Shown here piece after piece: positions 14,717 to 20,772 of a stretch of 26,670 nucleotides of DNA (positions are counted from its first letter, which is position 1; each line of letters begins with the position of its first letter). The stretch is from positions 1 to 26,670 of IMG/VR virus record IMGVR_UViG_3300037493_001783. One strand, 5' to 3'. A model generated the notes under the pieces. It was not told the DNA's origin. It worked only from the letters and a program-made list of their open reading frames with translations, and searched no databases. This DNA comes from a virus. The translations under genes were made by a program, and so were the position numbers.

Positions 14717-14922
14717 GGCAGTATTTCCGCTAACCTGTTCTCGATTATTGACATAGCCCTATCGGAAACTATGTCGGTTATATCTTGGCCGTGCTCCGAA
14801 TGTACGCTATAAATTTCGCATTCAAAATAGGATGGTATATCGCGTGTAGCAGCTTCACTTTCGTAATTGCCTTGCACCTGTAAAGTGATACCAAATACTT
14901 CTACTGTTTTTTCGAATGTCAT
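14713..14922 (-). CDS. Small unknown protein (69 residues)
   Basis: Not recognised. The protein begins with a beta-type segment (FEKTVEVFGITLQVQGNYE), followed by an acidic mid part and a C-terminal helix (SDRAMSIIENRLAEIL). The layout of a leading beta sheet and an ending amphipathic helix is common in small phage proteins of unknown role. It starts two bases after the stop of the zinc-knuckle gene and overlaps the 53-residue gene by ATGA. Confidence 0.55.
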   Translation of the reverse strand: MTFEKTVEVFGITLQVQGNYESEAATRDIPSYFECEIYSVHSEHGQDITDIVSDRAMSIIENRLAEILP

Positions 14923-14924
14923 AA

Positions 14925-15254
14925 TTAGCGGTTTTTAAGGGTTTCACTTAATGCATTTACTTTTAATTCAACACCGCTGCATTCCACAAGGATTGTGTAG
15001 GTAATGCCGCTGTAGATGCTTACCTCTACATTGGTCACTATTGCGTCCATTCCTAAGTACTTGAACTTGTCACCAACGCTAAATATGTCATCTTCATCTT
15101 CTATCTCGCCCGTGCCGTTGCAAGATTGACAGTCATAGTAATACCCGCACCCTCCGCAGCATTCACTTCTTGGCGTAGTGCATTGTCGGCTTGTATCTTC
15201 GTAAAGTTTTCCTTCACCTTCGCAATCAGGGCAATCTTTCATTTTGGTTTCCAT
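14925..15254 (-). CDS. DnaJ-type zinc-knuckle protein (109 residues)
   Basis: The N-terminal 50 residues have two CxxCxGxG repeats (CPDCEGEG at Cys 8/11, and CQSCNGTG at Cys 42/45) enclosing further cysteines (25, 32, 33, 36), as in the zinc-binding domain of DnaJ-type chaperones. There is no J domain. The rest is a small beta domain (DKFKYLGMDAIVTNVEVSIY and on). Isolated DnaJ-type zinc knuckles are frequent in phages and may bind proteins or act as chaperone adapters, but the role is not known. METK could also start at Met 5. It is followed after two bases by the 69-residue gene. Confidence 0.65.
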   Translation of the reverse strand: METKMKDCPDCEGEGKLYEDTSRQCTTPRSECCGGCGYYYDCQSCNGTGEIEDEDDIFSVGDKFKYLGMDAIVTNVEVSIYSGITYTILVECSGVELKVNALSETLKNR

Positions 15255-15278
15255 TGTGTTGTGGTTTTTAGTGGTTGG

Positions 15279-15470
15279 TTATCCTAAATTATGTTTAGTT
15301 ACTTGTATCACTACGGGATTGCTATTTCTCCAATACTCATCCTGTCCGTCATTTTTGCAACGGTTTTTGTATTGTGTTTTAATTGCCTCCCTTGCTTCCG
15401 CTTCGGATGAAAAGGTTTGTGGATCGCACATTGTAAGAACGTGGATGTTGTAATAGGTTATTGTGTTCAT
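15279..15470 (-). CDS. Small unknown protein (63 residues)
   Basis: Not recognised. The 63 residues have an N-terminal beta segment (NTITYYNIHVLTM), a helix (SEAEAREAIKTQYKNRCKND) and a C-terminal strand (NPVVIQVTKH). This beta-alpha-beta pattern is compatible with a small DNA- or protein-binding domain. The upstream neighbour ends 68 bases away in a region with no visible promoter. Confidence 0.5.
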   Translation of the reverse strand: MNTITYYNIHVLTMCDPQTFSSEAEAREAIKTQYKNRCKNDGQDEYWRNSNPVVIQVTKHNLG

Positions 15471-15538
15471 GGTCTTGTGTTTTTGTGCATCCGTTTGGGT
15501 TTGATTGCTCGCCCCCGATTGGATGCTGGTTGGGTTAA

Positions 15539-15748
15539 TTAGATTTTGACATTAATTAAGCTGTACACACTTGACATTGATTCGCTTGTATATCGTCCAT
15601 CGGAATCACACTCCATGCCAGTTACCTTAGTTTCTGTACCGTCTTTAATTTTTCCATAATTGAATCCCGTAACTCTAAATTGTTCACCTGTTGGAATCCA
15701 TGTTAAAATAGATCCCATTTTAATTGATTTGATTTGTTCTGCGTTCAT
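15539..15748 (-). CDS. Small unknown protein (69 residues)
   Basis: Not recognised. The protein has an N-terminal helix (NAEQIKSIKMGSI), then LTWIPTGEQFRVTGFNYG and a beta-type middle part. A Trp-Ile-Pro-Thr-Gly phrase and the spacing of strands suggest an SH3-like or Tudor-like small barrel, but this is inference. It lies 19 bases from the 83-residue gene in a series of small accessory genes. Confidence 0.5.
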   Translation of the reverse strand: MNAEQIKSIKMGSILTWIPTGEQFRVTGFNYGKIKDGTETKVTGMECDSDGRYTSESMSSVYSLINVKI

Positions 15749-15767
15749 AATGTAGTTGTTTTTGTGG

Positions 15768-16019
15768 TTAATAATTGTTAATATGCTCTGAGATTATCTG
15801 ATGCAATAGCGAGTTGTAGCCGCGTGCCACGCAATTAAAACCGTGTAATTTTTCATCTGAATCGGAGTTCCAAAGGTCTACACTTTGGCTGTCATGCGTT
15901 ACCGTAGAAATGCGCTTACCTCTGTAATCACATGAAATTTTGTAAGTACCATAACCTACTTTTTCAACTCGTAGATTTCTGTGGTTACTTGTAGCTTGTT
16001 TGATTGTTGCAGTTTTCAT
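15768..16019 (-). CDS. Small unknown protein (83 residues)
   Basis: Not recognised. The sequence is KTATIKQATSNHRNLRVEKV, then YGTYKISCDYRGKRISTVTH (a beta-hairpin with basic loop) and a C-terminal helix (NSLLHQIISEHINNY). It has no membrane segment. It is the first gene after a promoter-like sequence at 16061-16096, so it is a candidate early accessory gene, whose operon may continue through the methyltransferases. Confidence 0.5.
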   Translation of the reverse strand: MKTATIKQATSNHRNLRVEKVGYGTYKISCDYRGKRISTVTHDSQSVDLWNSDSDEKLHGFNCVARGYNSLLHQIISEHINNY

Positions 16020-16060
16020 TTCTTATTGGCTAACCATCAGCACCATTGCTTTAGGTTCTG

Positions 16061-16096
16061 CAAATATAGAATTAAATTAGTTACAGCAACGCCAAA
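16061..16096 (-). promoter_or_regulatory. Possible promoter for the small-gene and methyltransferase operon
   Basis: On the minus strand TATATTTG (16068-16061) matches the Bacteroidota -7 box. A TTTG (16096-16093) is 24 bases upstream, longer than the usual spacing, so the -33 match is weak. It is 41 bases before the start of the 83-residue gene and in a 104-base gap otherwise without genes. Confidence 0.45.
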
Positions 16097-16123
16097 AGTA
16101 ATTTAGAACGATTCTAAATAAGG

Positions 16124-16492
16124 TTAACGAAAGGTTGCGGCTACTACGGTAATAATAACCGTTTCAATTACCACAACCGCGCCCAATATCCACGCAGTCC
16201 GCGCCCTTCTTTGTGATTTGACCCGTTCCTTTGCGTTAAGCTGCTCAAAGGCTGCTGACCGTTTAACGTGTAGGTCTGCGAGTAGTTTCAATTCCACTAT
16301 GCTGCTATCTTGTATGGCACTAAGTCGGTCGCATTCGTAGTAGACCGCTTGCCATTCTTGAACCTCTGCGCTGGCTTCGAGTAGTTGCTCCCGTTCATCG
16401 AGTAGCGTATTAACCAAGCGCACCTGTGTGGCGTTTAAGTGAACTTGGGCAATGGATGCGAAGGGTAGGAATAGGAGGAGAATGGTTTTCAT
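16124..16492 (-). CDS. Secreted/membrane protein, putative spanin partner (122 residues)
   Basis: The N-terminus KTILLLFLPFASIAQ looks like a signal peptide with a cleavage after Ala before Gln. A charged, helical middle part (residues 20-95, rich in E, L, K, R) is followed by a C-terminal membrane segment AWILGAVVVIETVIITVVAA. This is an unusual combination, reminiscent of single-gene u-spanins or of an inner-membrane protein with a periplasmic coiled coil. It overlaps the preceding 100-residue membrane protein by ATGA and comes directly after the endolysin cassette, so a role in outer-membrane disruption at lysis is inferred. There is no clear lipobox cysteine. Confidence 0.55.
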   Translation of the reverse strand: MKTILLLFLPFASIAQVHLNATQVRLVNTLLDEREQLLEASAEVQEWQAVYYECDRLSAIQDSSIVELKLLADLHVKRSAAFEQLNAKERVKSQRRARTAWILGAVVVIETVIITVVAATFR

Positions 16493-16791
16493 TTCAATCT
16501 GTTAAGTAGTAGTACCGCCTGTAAACTGTCACTTAATTCCGCTCGTAATTCCTTTTGTTTCTTCGCCCTAACGTAGCGAATGGTCGGCTTTAACTCCAAT
16601 AGTTTCACCACGCTATCCAACGCCATCTGTGCTGGTATTACTTCCAAATCTCTTATCCGTTGCCGTTCTTCAATTCGATATGTTTCCGGGTCTATTGCTG
16701 GTACGTCATTTGATGGGTTACCAAATGCAATCCAACTGAGGATGGCAACCGCAATAATTAGGGCGAGTGTAAAGTAGCGTTCCGGGTTCAT
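16489..16791 (-). CDS. i-spanin-like membrane-anchored coiled-coil protein (100 residues)
   Basis: Residues 7-23 (TLALIIAVAILSWIAFG) form a membrane helix near the N-terminus, and the remainder is charged and helical (YRIEERQRIRDLEVIPAQ, then KKQKELRAELSDSLQ), as in Rz-type inner-membrane spanins. It overlaps the endolysin gene upstream and the next gene downstream by ATGA. The order endolysin, then membrane coiled coil, then signal-peptide protein is typical of a lysis cassette with a spanin pair. The family call rests on topology and context only. Confidence 0.6.
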   Translation of the reverse strand: MNPERYFTLALIIAVAILSWIAFGNPSNDVPAIDPETYRIEERQRIRDLEVIPAQMALDSVVKLLELKPTIRYVRAKKQKELRAELSDSLQAVLLLNRLK

Positions 16792-17192
16792 TTCTTAATC
16801 TGAAAATGTGGTCGGTCTAATTTAACCCAATCACCGCCCCACTCTAATACTACCCCAAAATCCAAGGCAACCGTCTGCAAATGTCGTGCAATCGGTTCGT
16901 AATGCTTGGCATCCCAAGAAGCCTTTCCGTCTACAAAAGCGTAAATGTCAAAGGCATCTCCATCTTGATGGCGTGACCGTTTCTTCATACCGTCCACCCA
17001 TGTGATGATTTGCCCAGCTTCCGTTCGCCCTTTGGCATACAGTTGGTTTTGACGGTAGGCAGTCCGAAATCCCCCATCGGGAGGAATCCCAAAATCAATT
17101 GGGCTTGTAAGTATGGCCGCTTCGATTATCTCGATTAGAACTGGCTTAATTCCCTTTAGCCTTTCGCGGCTTGTCTTTGATAGTATCGGCAT
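16788..17192 (-). CDS. Endolysin: M15 (VanY-type) L-Ala-D-Glu peptidase (134 residues)
   Basis: The enzyme would cut the stem peptide of peptidoglycan. The zinc ligands fit the M15 layout: SRHQDGDAFDIY, with His 75 and Asp 82 (H-x6-D), and WGGDWVKLDRPHFQ, with Asp 126 and His 129 as the catalytic/third ligand region, and Trp 118 leading. FRTAYRQNQLYAKGRT at about residues 42-57 is also typical of these peptidases. It is a single-domain enzyme without cell-wall-binding domain or signal peptide, so it needs a holin for release. It overlaps the OB-fold gene by TGATG and the spanin-like gene by ATGA. Confidence 0.9.
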   Translation of the reverse strand: MPILSKTSRERLKGIKPVLIEIIEAAILTSPIDFGIPPDGGFRTAYRQNQLYAKGRTEAGQIITWVDGMKKRSRHQDGDAFDIYAFVDGKASWDAKHYEPIARHLQTVALDFGVVLEWGGDWVKLDRPHFQIKK

Positions 17193-17536
17193 CAGAAAGG
17201 TAAATCTTCTTCAATATCCTCAACTAATGCAGCCGCTACGGGTACTGGATTAGCCATTTGGTTACTTGCGGCCATCGGAGTAGCTTCGATTTTCCAACCA
17301 GTAATGCTTGGGTAATACTTGCCGCTATATTCTCGACCGCCTAAATTTATTGATACTTTGACGGCTTGCCCAATATTTAAGTTGTCCAATAAAACAACTT
17401 TGTCCTTCTTAAATTCGATTGGAGTCAAATTATCGTATTGCGCGCCCGTGTCGACCACTAATAGCCGCTTGGTAAATCCGTTTGCCCCTACTGTTTCTGT
17501 TTGCCCAATGTGAGCCACTTTACCTTCTACTTGCAT
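17192..17536 (-). CDS. DUF3127-like OB-fold protein with SSB-type acidic tail (114 residues)
   Basis: The first 85 residues look like an OB fold: QVEGKVAHIGQTE, FTKRLLVVDTGAQ, TPIEFKKDKVVLLDNLNIGQ, VKVSINLGGREYSG. The spacing matches the DUF3127 family, common in Bacteroidota, which is related to single-stranded-DNA-binding proteins. A hydrophilic linker follows and the C-terminus ends EDIEEDLPF, which resembles the acidic tip (D-x-x-P-F) by which bacterial SSBs recruit repair enzymes. It is encoded next to ERF and Gp157, as expected of a recombination operon. It may cover ssDNA for annealing. Its start overlaps the 43-codon gene by eight bases. It is followed by the endolysin gene. Confidence 0.8.
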   Translation of the reverse strand: MQVEGKVAHIGQTETVGANGFTKRLLVVDTGAQYDNLTPIEFKKDKVVLLDNLNIGQAVKVSINLGGREYSGKYYPSITGWKIEATPMAASNQMANPVPVAAALVEDIEEDLPF

Positions 17537-17658
17537 GGTTTGTTTTGTTTTTGCGAATTTACTATTTTTTTCGTTTCAAATTGCTCGTCTACTAATTTCT
17601 TGCCAATAATCCATTGACGAGGAAATGGACGGCCTACGGTTTCTGTGGAGTAACTCAT
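17527..17658 (-). CDS. Small basic protein between Gp157 and OB-fold genes (43 residues)
   Basis: ATG at 17658-17656 overlaps the Gp157 stop (ATGA), and its TAG lies eight bases inside the next gene. The product (MSYSTETVGRPFPRQWIIGK at the start, then KLVDEQFETKKIV and a basic end) has a pI-raising surplus of Lys and Arg. No family is recognised. The coupled overlap at both ends supports translation. It might be an accessory of the recombination proteins. Confidence 0.55.
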   Translation of the reverse strand: MSYSTETVGRPFPRQWIIGKKLVDEQFETKKIVNSQKQNKPCK

Positions 17659-18143
17659 TTGATTTGCAAACTAAGTTTCTCCAACACTTGATACCCTTTA
17701 ACTTCGCGACCTTCCTCAATAGCCGCTTTGATTGCGGTCAAATTAGGGCTGTAACTTTCGGGCTTAACGGTCAGGAACTCTTTGTCCAGATCTTCGCTAC
17801 TGCCAACGGTCTGTTTTGACTTTCGAAAGGATAGTTTAACCAATTCACTTTTGACTTCGGTTATCCCGTAGAATTGCATGGCATTGCTAATCTTTTCCTT
17901 TAGCTTTTCGGCTATGGCTAACTCCGATTTTTTTAAGGCTGTTAGACGCGCAAGCTGCACATCAATTGCATCTACGTTGCCAAGCTTATCTATTACAACA
18001 AATGCGTAAGCTATGGCCTTACCTTGAAGTTCCGATTGGTTAATCGCTAATGCGGTTTCTAATTCCGCTGTTAATTCTCCTTGCTCCAATTGGTTTGCAA
18101 GGTCAAGGTATTCCTGTTCGATGTGGTAAAGTGATTTGCTCAT
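17655..18143 (-). CDS. Siphovirus Gp157-like protein (162 residues)
   Basis: The protein belongs to the Gp157 group (found next to ERF or RecT in many siphophages; a function in recombination or phage resistance is unclear). The N-terminus SLYHIEQEYLDLANQLE is followed by a helical part containing KAIAYAFVVIDKL and ARLTALKKSELAIAEKLKEKI, then MQFYGITEVKSELVKLSFRK and ends with IKAAIEEGREVKGYQVLEK. This order (Y-x-h-x-x-x-Y-L start, K-A-x-x-x-x-V-h-h, L-x-x-x-I-x-x-A/M-M-x-x-h-G, final E-G-x-x-V-x-G) fits the family. It overlaps ERF by ATGA. Confidence 0.85.
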   Translation of the reverse strand: MSKSLYHIEQEYLDLANQLEQGELTAELETALAINQSELQGKAIAYAFVVIDKLGNVDAIDVQLARLTALKKSELAIAEKLKEKISNAMQFYGITEVKSELVKLSFRKSKQTVGSSEDLDKEFLTVKPESYSPNLTAIKAAIEEGREVKGYQVLEKLSLQIK

Positions 18144-18682
18144 TTTGATGTAAGTAATTCAGCGTTTGCTGTGGTTAGTGTATAGGCTTTTTCAATATCG
18201 GCTACCGTTGTCGTTCCTTCGCTTACGGCTTTCTTTGCGGCTTCCCACTTTGGGTGCTGTGGCGTTAATTCGGCTTTTGCTTTTGGTTGTGCAGTTGGTG
18301 CTACCGTTGCCCTTTGCGCGTCATCGTCCTCATCAATATTCAAGTTCAAAGCACCAGCGTATGCGTAACGTTTGGCGTACGTTAAGGCCGACCCCAACGC
18401 TTGCGGATTGCTGGCATCCTTGCACGGAGTGAGCGACACGCTGCTAATGTATTCGCCCGATGTGTGTAGTAGCATAGTCTCCAATCCACTTTCGCAAGGC
18501 AACTGGATAATCGATAGGCCGACCGCGTTTAGATGCGGTGTAGTAGCTTCTATGATGTTACTCAAAGAAGCGTACTTGTTCTTAAAGTGTGGGTTAACGG
18601 CATCCTTGCCCACCTTACCCATTAGGCCGTGAAATTTGTGTAATGCCCCGGCAATTGCTGTTATTGTTTCGCTTGTCTTCAT
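18140..18682 (-). CDS. ERF-family single-strand annealing protein (180 residues)
   Basis: ERF proteins anneal complementary ssDNA and support recombination-dependent replication and circularisation of phage DNA. The N-terminal domain shows the ERF pattern: LHKFHGLMGKVGKDAVNPHF (residues 14-33), KYASLSNIIEATTPHLNAVG (37-55), a beta sheet to about residue 85, then NPQALGSALTYAKRYAYAGAL (92-112) and NIDEDDDAQ. The C-terminal 50 residues (linker plus helix) are variable in the family. I start at ATG 18682, which overlaps the upstream stop as ATGA; an earlier in-frame start would put 20 residues inside the upstream gene. The gene is the second of the promoter at 18957-18989. Confidence 0.9.
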   Translation of the reverse strand: MKTSETITAIAGALHKFHGLMGKVGKDAVNPHFKNKYASLSNIIEATTPHLNAVGLSIIQLPCESGLETMLLHTSGEYISSVSLTPCKDASNPQALGSALTYAKRYAYAGALNLNIDEDDDAQRATVAPTAQPKAKAELTPQHPKWEAAKKAVSEGTTTVADIEKAYTLTTANAELLTSK

Positions 18683-18933
18683 AGTATTATGGTTTGAAAT
18701 TTTACGGTGTTGTTGTTGTGCTGAAAAGTTAGTGAGTAGCAACCATCGTTTTCATTGCAGTTGACTTGCATTGCACGCGCTAATGTACCAAGCTGAACGC
18801 TGCTTACTTTAATGATAGCTGAACATTTGGCGTGCAGAATGTCCGAGCCTGAAACGATTATTTGCCAATCGTCATTTTTTTTAAAATTGGCTACTTCAAT
18901 AGCGTATTCGAGTTGTTGGAGTGAAAATGTCAT
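18679..18933 (-). CDS. Small unknown protein, first gene of recombination operon (84 residues)
   Basis: Not recognised. The sequence begins with an amphipathic helix (FSLQQLEYAIEVANFKKN), followed by beta segments (DWQIIVSGSDILHAKCSAII and a C-terminal NNNTVKFQTIIL). It is the first gene after a good promoter (18957-18989) and overlaps ERF by ATGA, so it should be made with the recombination proteins. It might regulate or assist them. Confidence 0.55.
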   Translation of the reverse strand: MTFSLQQLEYAIEVANFKKNDDWQIIVSGSDILHAKCSAIIKVSSVQLGTLARAMQVNCNENDGCYSLTFQHNNNTVKFQTIIL

Positions 18934-18956
18934 TTGGTTTGGTTTTTAATGTTCGA

Positions 18957-18989
18957 CAAATATAAGCTTAATTTCGTTACTACAACAAA
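18957..18989 (-). promoter_or_regulatory. Bacteroidota-type promoter of the recombination operon
   Basis: On the minus strand TTTG (18989-18986), 21 bases and TATATTTG (18964-18957) match the -33/-7 consensus of Bacteroidota. The first codon of the 84-residue gene is at 18933, so the leader would be about 15-20 bases and A-rich, as in many Bacteroidota genes. It lies just downstream of the T-rich end of the hairpin at 19014-19055. Confidence 0.7.
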
Positions 18990-19002
18990 CCGATGTAAAA
19001 TA

Positions 19003-19071
19003 AATAAAAAGAAACCCGTTGCCGACTGTGTGAATCACAATCCAAAGCAACGGGTCGAAAAGACTCGGCAA
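19003..19071 (-). terminator. Terminator-like hairpin with a competing upstream arm (possible attenuator)
   Basis: In minus-strand RNA ACCCGTTGC (19055-19047) pairs with GCAACGGGT (19022-19014), nine perfect pairs with a 24-base loop that itself has a TGTG/CACA hairpin, then TTTCTTTTT. A segment just upstream, TTGCCGA (19071-19065), is complementary to TCGGCAA (19025-19019), which shares GCAA with the terminator arm. Both pairings cannot form together, which is the logic of an anti-terminator. Whether anything regulates the choice is unknown. Confidence 0.6.
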
Positions 19072-19111
19072 AGTGTGCTTAAATCAGAGGCATGCTAAGT
19101 TTGATTGGCGC

Positions 19112-19160
19112 AAAGATAAAAGAAACCAGCCGTAAGGATAACCACAAACCTTACGACTGG
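19112..19160 (-). terminator. Intrinsic terminator after the late gene cluster
   Basis: On the minus strand CCAGTCGTAAGG (19160-19149) pairs with CCTTACGGCTGG (19137-19126), twelve pairs with one U-G, and an 11-base loop; a T-rich tail TTTCTTTTATCTTT (19125-19112) follows. It sits about 210 bases after the end of the 65-residue gene and before the attenuator-like hairpin. Confidence 0.75.
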
Positions 19161-19168
19161 CTAAAATG

Positions 19169-19209
19169 ACCCGGACTGGTACGCTGGTCTGAATGGTAAG
19201 CGTTCGGGT
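19169..19209 (-). repeat. Imperfect stem-loop, 7 of 8 pairs
   Basis: ACCCGAAC (19209-19202) faces GTCCGGGT (19176-19169) with a 25-base loop on the minus strand. The start and loop length resemble the terminator-like hairpin at 19014-19055, but no T-run follows. It could be part of a structured 3' end of the late mRNA. Confidence 0.45.
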
Positions 19210-19228
19210 ACTGTTGCTGCAAAAATAG

Positions 19229-19291
19229 TAAATAGTCAGCTTATAAGTTGACTTTATAACCAAAAAAGTAAGTTTATACTCTGACTATTTA
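19229..19291. repeat. Perfect 11-base inverted repeat around an AT-rich core
   Basis: TAAATAGTCAG (19229-19239) and CTGACTATTTA (19281-19291) are exact complements 41 bases apart. The core is AT-rich and has the nested imperfect halves AGTCA and TGACT (19235, 19248). Such paired sites are typical of an operator for a dimeric regulator or of a DNA-processing site; no T-run makes it a terminator. No function can be assigned. Confidence 0.6.
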
Positions 19292-19373
19292 TACCCGATA
19301 ACGTCAAAAAACGCATGAAATACGCTACATTCGAAAATGATATACCCGTTAAGGTATGATTAACCATCCGAAA

Positions 19374-19571
19374 TTAGCGGACGTTTGAATATTCATCACT
19401 TGAGAATATAGGATTGCCATCCACATCCAGCGGTGGGTAATGTCTTAGACACCTTTGCGCCCGCTCCTTTAGTTGCTTAACGGTTTTTGGCCGCGTGTTT
19501 GGTCTAAGTAAATCCAGCAGAAACTCACGCGTCATCAACAAAGATGCTTCTTGCTCATAACGTAGGCTCAT
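19374..19571 (-). CDS. Small conserved-type phage protein (65 residues), unknown
   Basis: The sequence is SLRYEQEASLLMTREFLLDLL, then PNTRPKTVKQLKERAQRCLRHYPPLDVDGNPIFS. I recall small proteins of this kind (TREFLLDLL followed by a basic KTVKQLKERA helix and a P-rich end) in Bacteroidota phages, but no function is known to me. It has no membrane segment. The upstream 59-codon gene overlaps it by ATGA, and a non-coding region of 440 bases follows, so it is the last gene of this operon. Confidence 0.6.
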   Translation of the reverse strand: MSLRYEQEASLLMTREFLLDLLRPNTRPKTVKQLKERAQRCLRHYPPLDVDGNPIFSSDEYSNVR

Positions 19572-19747
19572 CTTCTATAGATAGTGAACATTTGTTCTAA
19601 CCAAGTAGTTGCTGCATATACCCATGCCTCATCTTCTCCTACTTTCCGCGCTTCATTTCGTGCGTGCTCACGCCAAGAGTTTCTTTCCATAGTATTAAAT
19701 ACCTGATACATATCTCTTGCGAAAAGTGTAGCTTCTTCCTTTGTCAT
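19568..19747 (-). CDS. Small protein between phosphoesterase and 65-residue gene (59 residues)
   Basis: The ATG at 19747-19745 is two bases after the stop of the metallophosphoesterase and the TGA overlaps the next start (ATGA). The product is an alpha-helical protein (MTKEEATLFARDMYQVFNTM, then NSWREHARNEARKVGEDEAW and a C-terminal YAATTWLEQMFTIYRR). No domain is recognised. The regular amphipathic pattern and the fit to both neighbours make it credible. Confidence 0.6.
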   Translation of the reverse strand: MTKEEATLFARDMYQVFNTMERNSWREHARNEARKVGEDEAWVYAATTWLEQMFTIYRR

Positions 19748-19749
19748 AC

Positions 19750-20772
19750 TTACCGAACTTTACCCTTGATGATGGTGTGGTTATGTACCGTAAACTGACC
19801 GTCAGATTCTTTCTCCACGTAGGAAAAACCTAAATTCCATTTATTTATGGGCATATAGCCCGGATGAAGTTCGGAAAGGCATCCCTGAGACCATGTATTC
19901 ACAACATCTCCATTTAAGGAAGGTTCTGCATGGCTACTTGTCTGATGGTGATGACCTATAATACAATTTTCTTTTGCTCTCATAAAAAGACCACGTGCCG
20001 GGTTAACCGGGCTAAATACCGAACGCCCAAATTCGTGACCGTGCATAATATTTAATCTTCCGAAGTGAACTATTCTCATGTCGTCAATAAGTTCTACTCC
20101 AAGTTCCCCAAATTTCAAAAGAACGTCCATCCTAAATTCGGAAACGTCAAGAAGTTCGGGTGCTTTTATGCGCAAGTATCTTTCATATCTTTCTTCGTGG
20201 TTGCCAAGTTTGTAGTATATAGGCACACCATCAAATTCTTTCCTAAGTATTCTTAAGAACTCTCGACCCATTTCAAGTTCTGCTGAGAACCGCCTTTTTC
20301 GTGGATCCTTTTCAAATGAACTCAAACCGTAGAAATCAAGAATATCCCCATTTAGCATAATGCCATTGATATTTCTTTCCTTACCGTATTGTAGGGCTAA
20401 CGTAACGGCTTCAATGTTGTGGTATGGTATGTGAACATCTGAAAGGATTAGTAACCGGGTAACCGATGCCGGGATGTCATAGGGCAACCACTCAGTCTCA
20501 TCTGTATCAGGAAGAAAAAACGGATTCGGTATTCCCATCGCATTTGCAAAACTTGCGGCTTGTGGTTTTTCTGACATGTGTGTTTGTTTTCTATTTTTTG
20601 AACCAATTTGCCCCCGATAATATCGAATTACCGAGCGTGCATTATCGATTGACATAAACAACTCTGGAAAGTCGCTAAATAATTTCTTAGCTAAAGTTGT
20701 CGAAGGTAGGTCTGGAAATCGGATTAAAGCTTCATTGACCGTAACACCTATTAAGTTCTTTGGCCTTGCCAT
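19750..20772 (-). CDS. Calcineurin-like metallophosphoesterase with N-terminal extension (340 residues)
   Basis: The enzyme would hydrolyse a phosphoester with a two-metal centre. The motifs occur in order: SDVHIPYHN (Asp 112, His 114), NGDILDFYG (Asp 143), GNHEERYERY (Asn 191, His 192), NIMHGHEFGR (His 244, His 246) and IIGHHHQTSS (His 274-276). The first 100 residues are not part of the phosphoesterase and start with a helical, basic region (ARPKNLIGVTVNEALIRFPD) that could be DNA-binding. Phage members may cleave nucleic acids or small nucleotides; the substrate cannot be read from sequence. It overlaps the upstream 37-residue gene by TAATG. Confidence 0.88.
   Translation of the reverse strand: MARPKNLIGVTVNEALIRFPDLPSTTLAKKLFSDFPELFMSIDNARSVIRYYRGQIGSKNRKQTHMSEKPQAASFANAMGIPNPFFLPDTDETEWLPYDIPASVTRLLILSDVHIPYHNIEAVTLALQYGKERNINGIMLNGDILDFYGLSSFEKDPRKRRFSAELEMGREFLRILRKEFDGVPIYYKLGNHEERYERYLRIKAPELLDVSEFRMDVLLKFGELGVELIDDMRIVHFGRLNIMHGHEFGRSVFSPVNPARGLFMRAKENCIIGHHHQTSSHAEPSLNGDVVNTWSQGCLSELHPGYMPINKWNLGFSYVEKESDGQFTVHNHTIIKGKVR

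Larger units (their letters stand above)
18934..19373. other. Intergenic region of 440 bases with stem-loops, terminators and promoter
   Basis: No gene is visible here on either strand. From right to left (in the direction of transcription) it holds an 11-base inverted repeat at 19229-19291, a hairpin at 19169-19209, a terminator-like hairpin at 19126-19160, a second, possibly attenuating hairpin at 19014-19071 and the promoter at 18957-18989. Further TATACCCG direct repeats occur near 19290 and 19342. It separates the late/lysis side genes from the recombination operon and is the longest gap in the window, so it may also hold control sites. Confidence 0.75.

Noticed and set aside
19109-19120. 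TATCTTTG after the 19126-19160 hairpin as promoter for a small RNA
   Set aside because: The nearest TTTG is 26 bases upstream, inside the hairpin; it is more simply the T-rich tail of the terminator.
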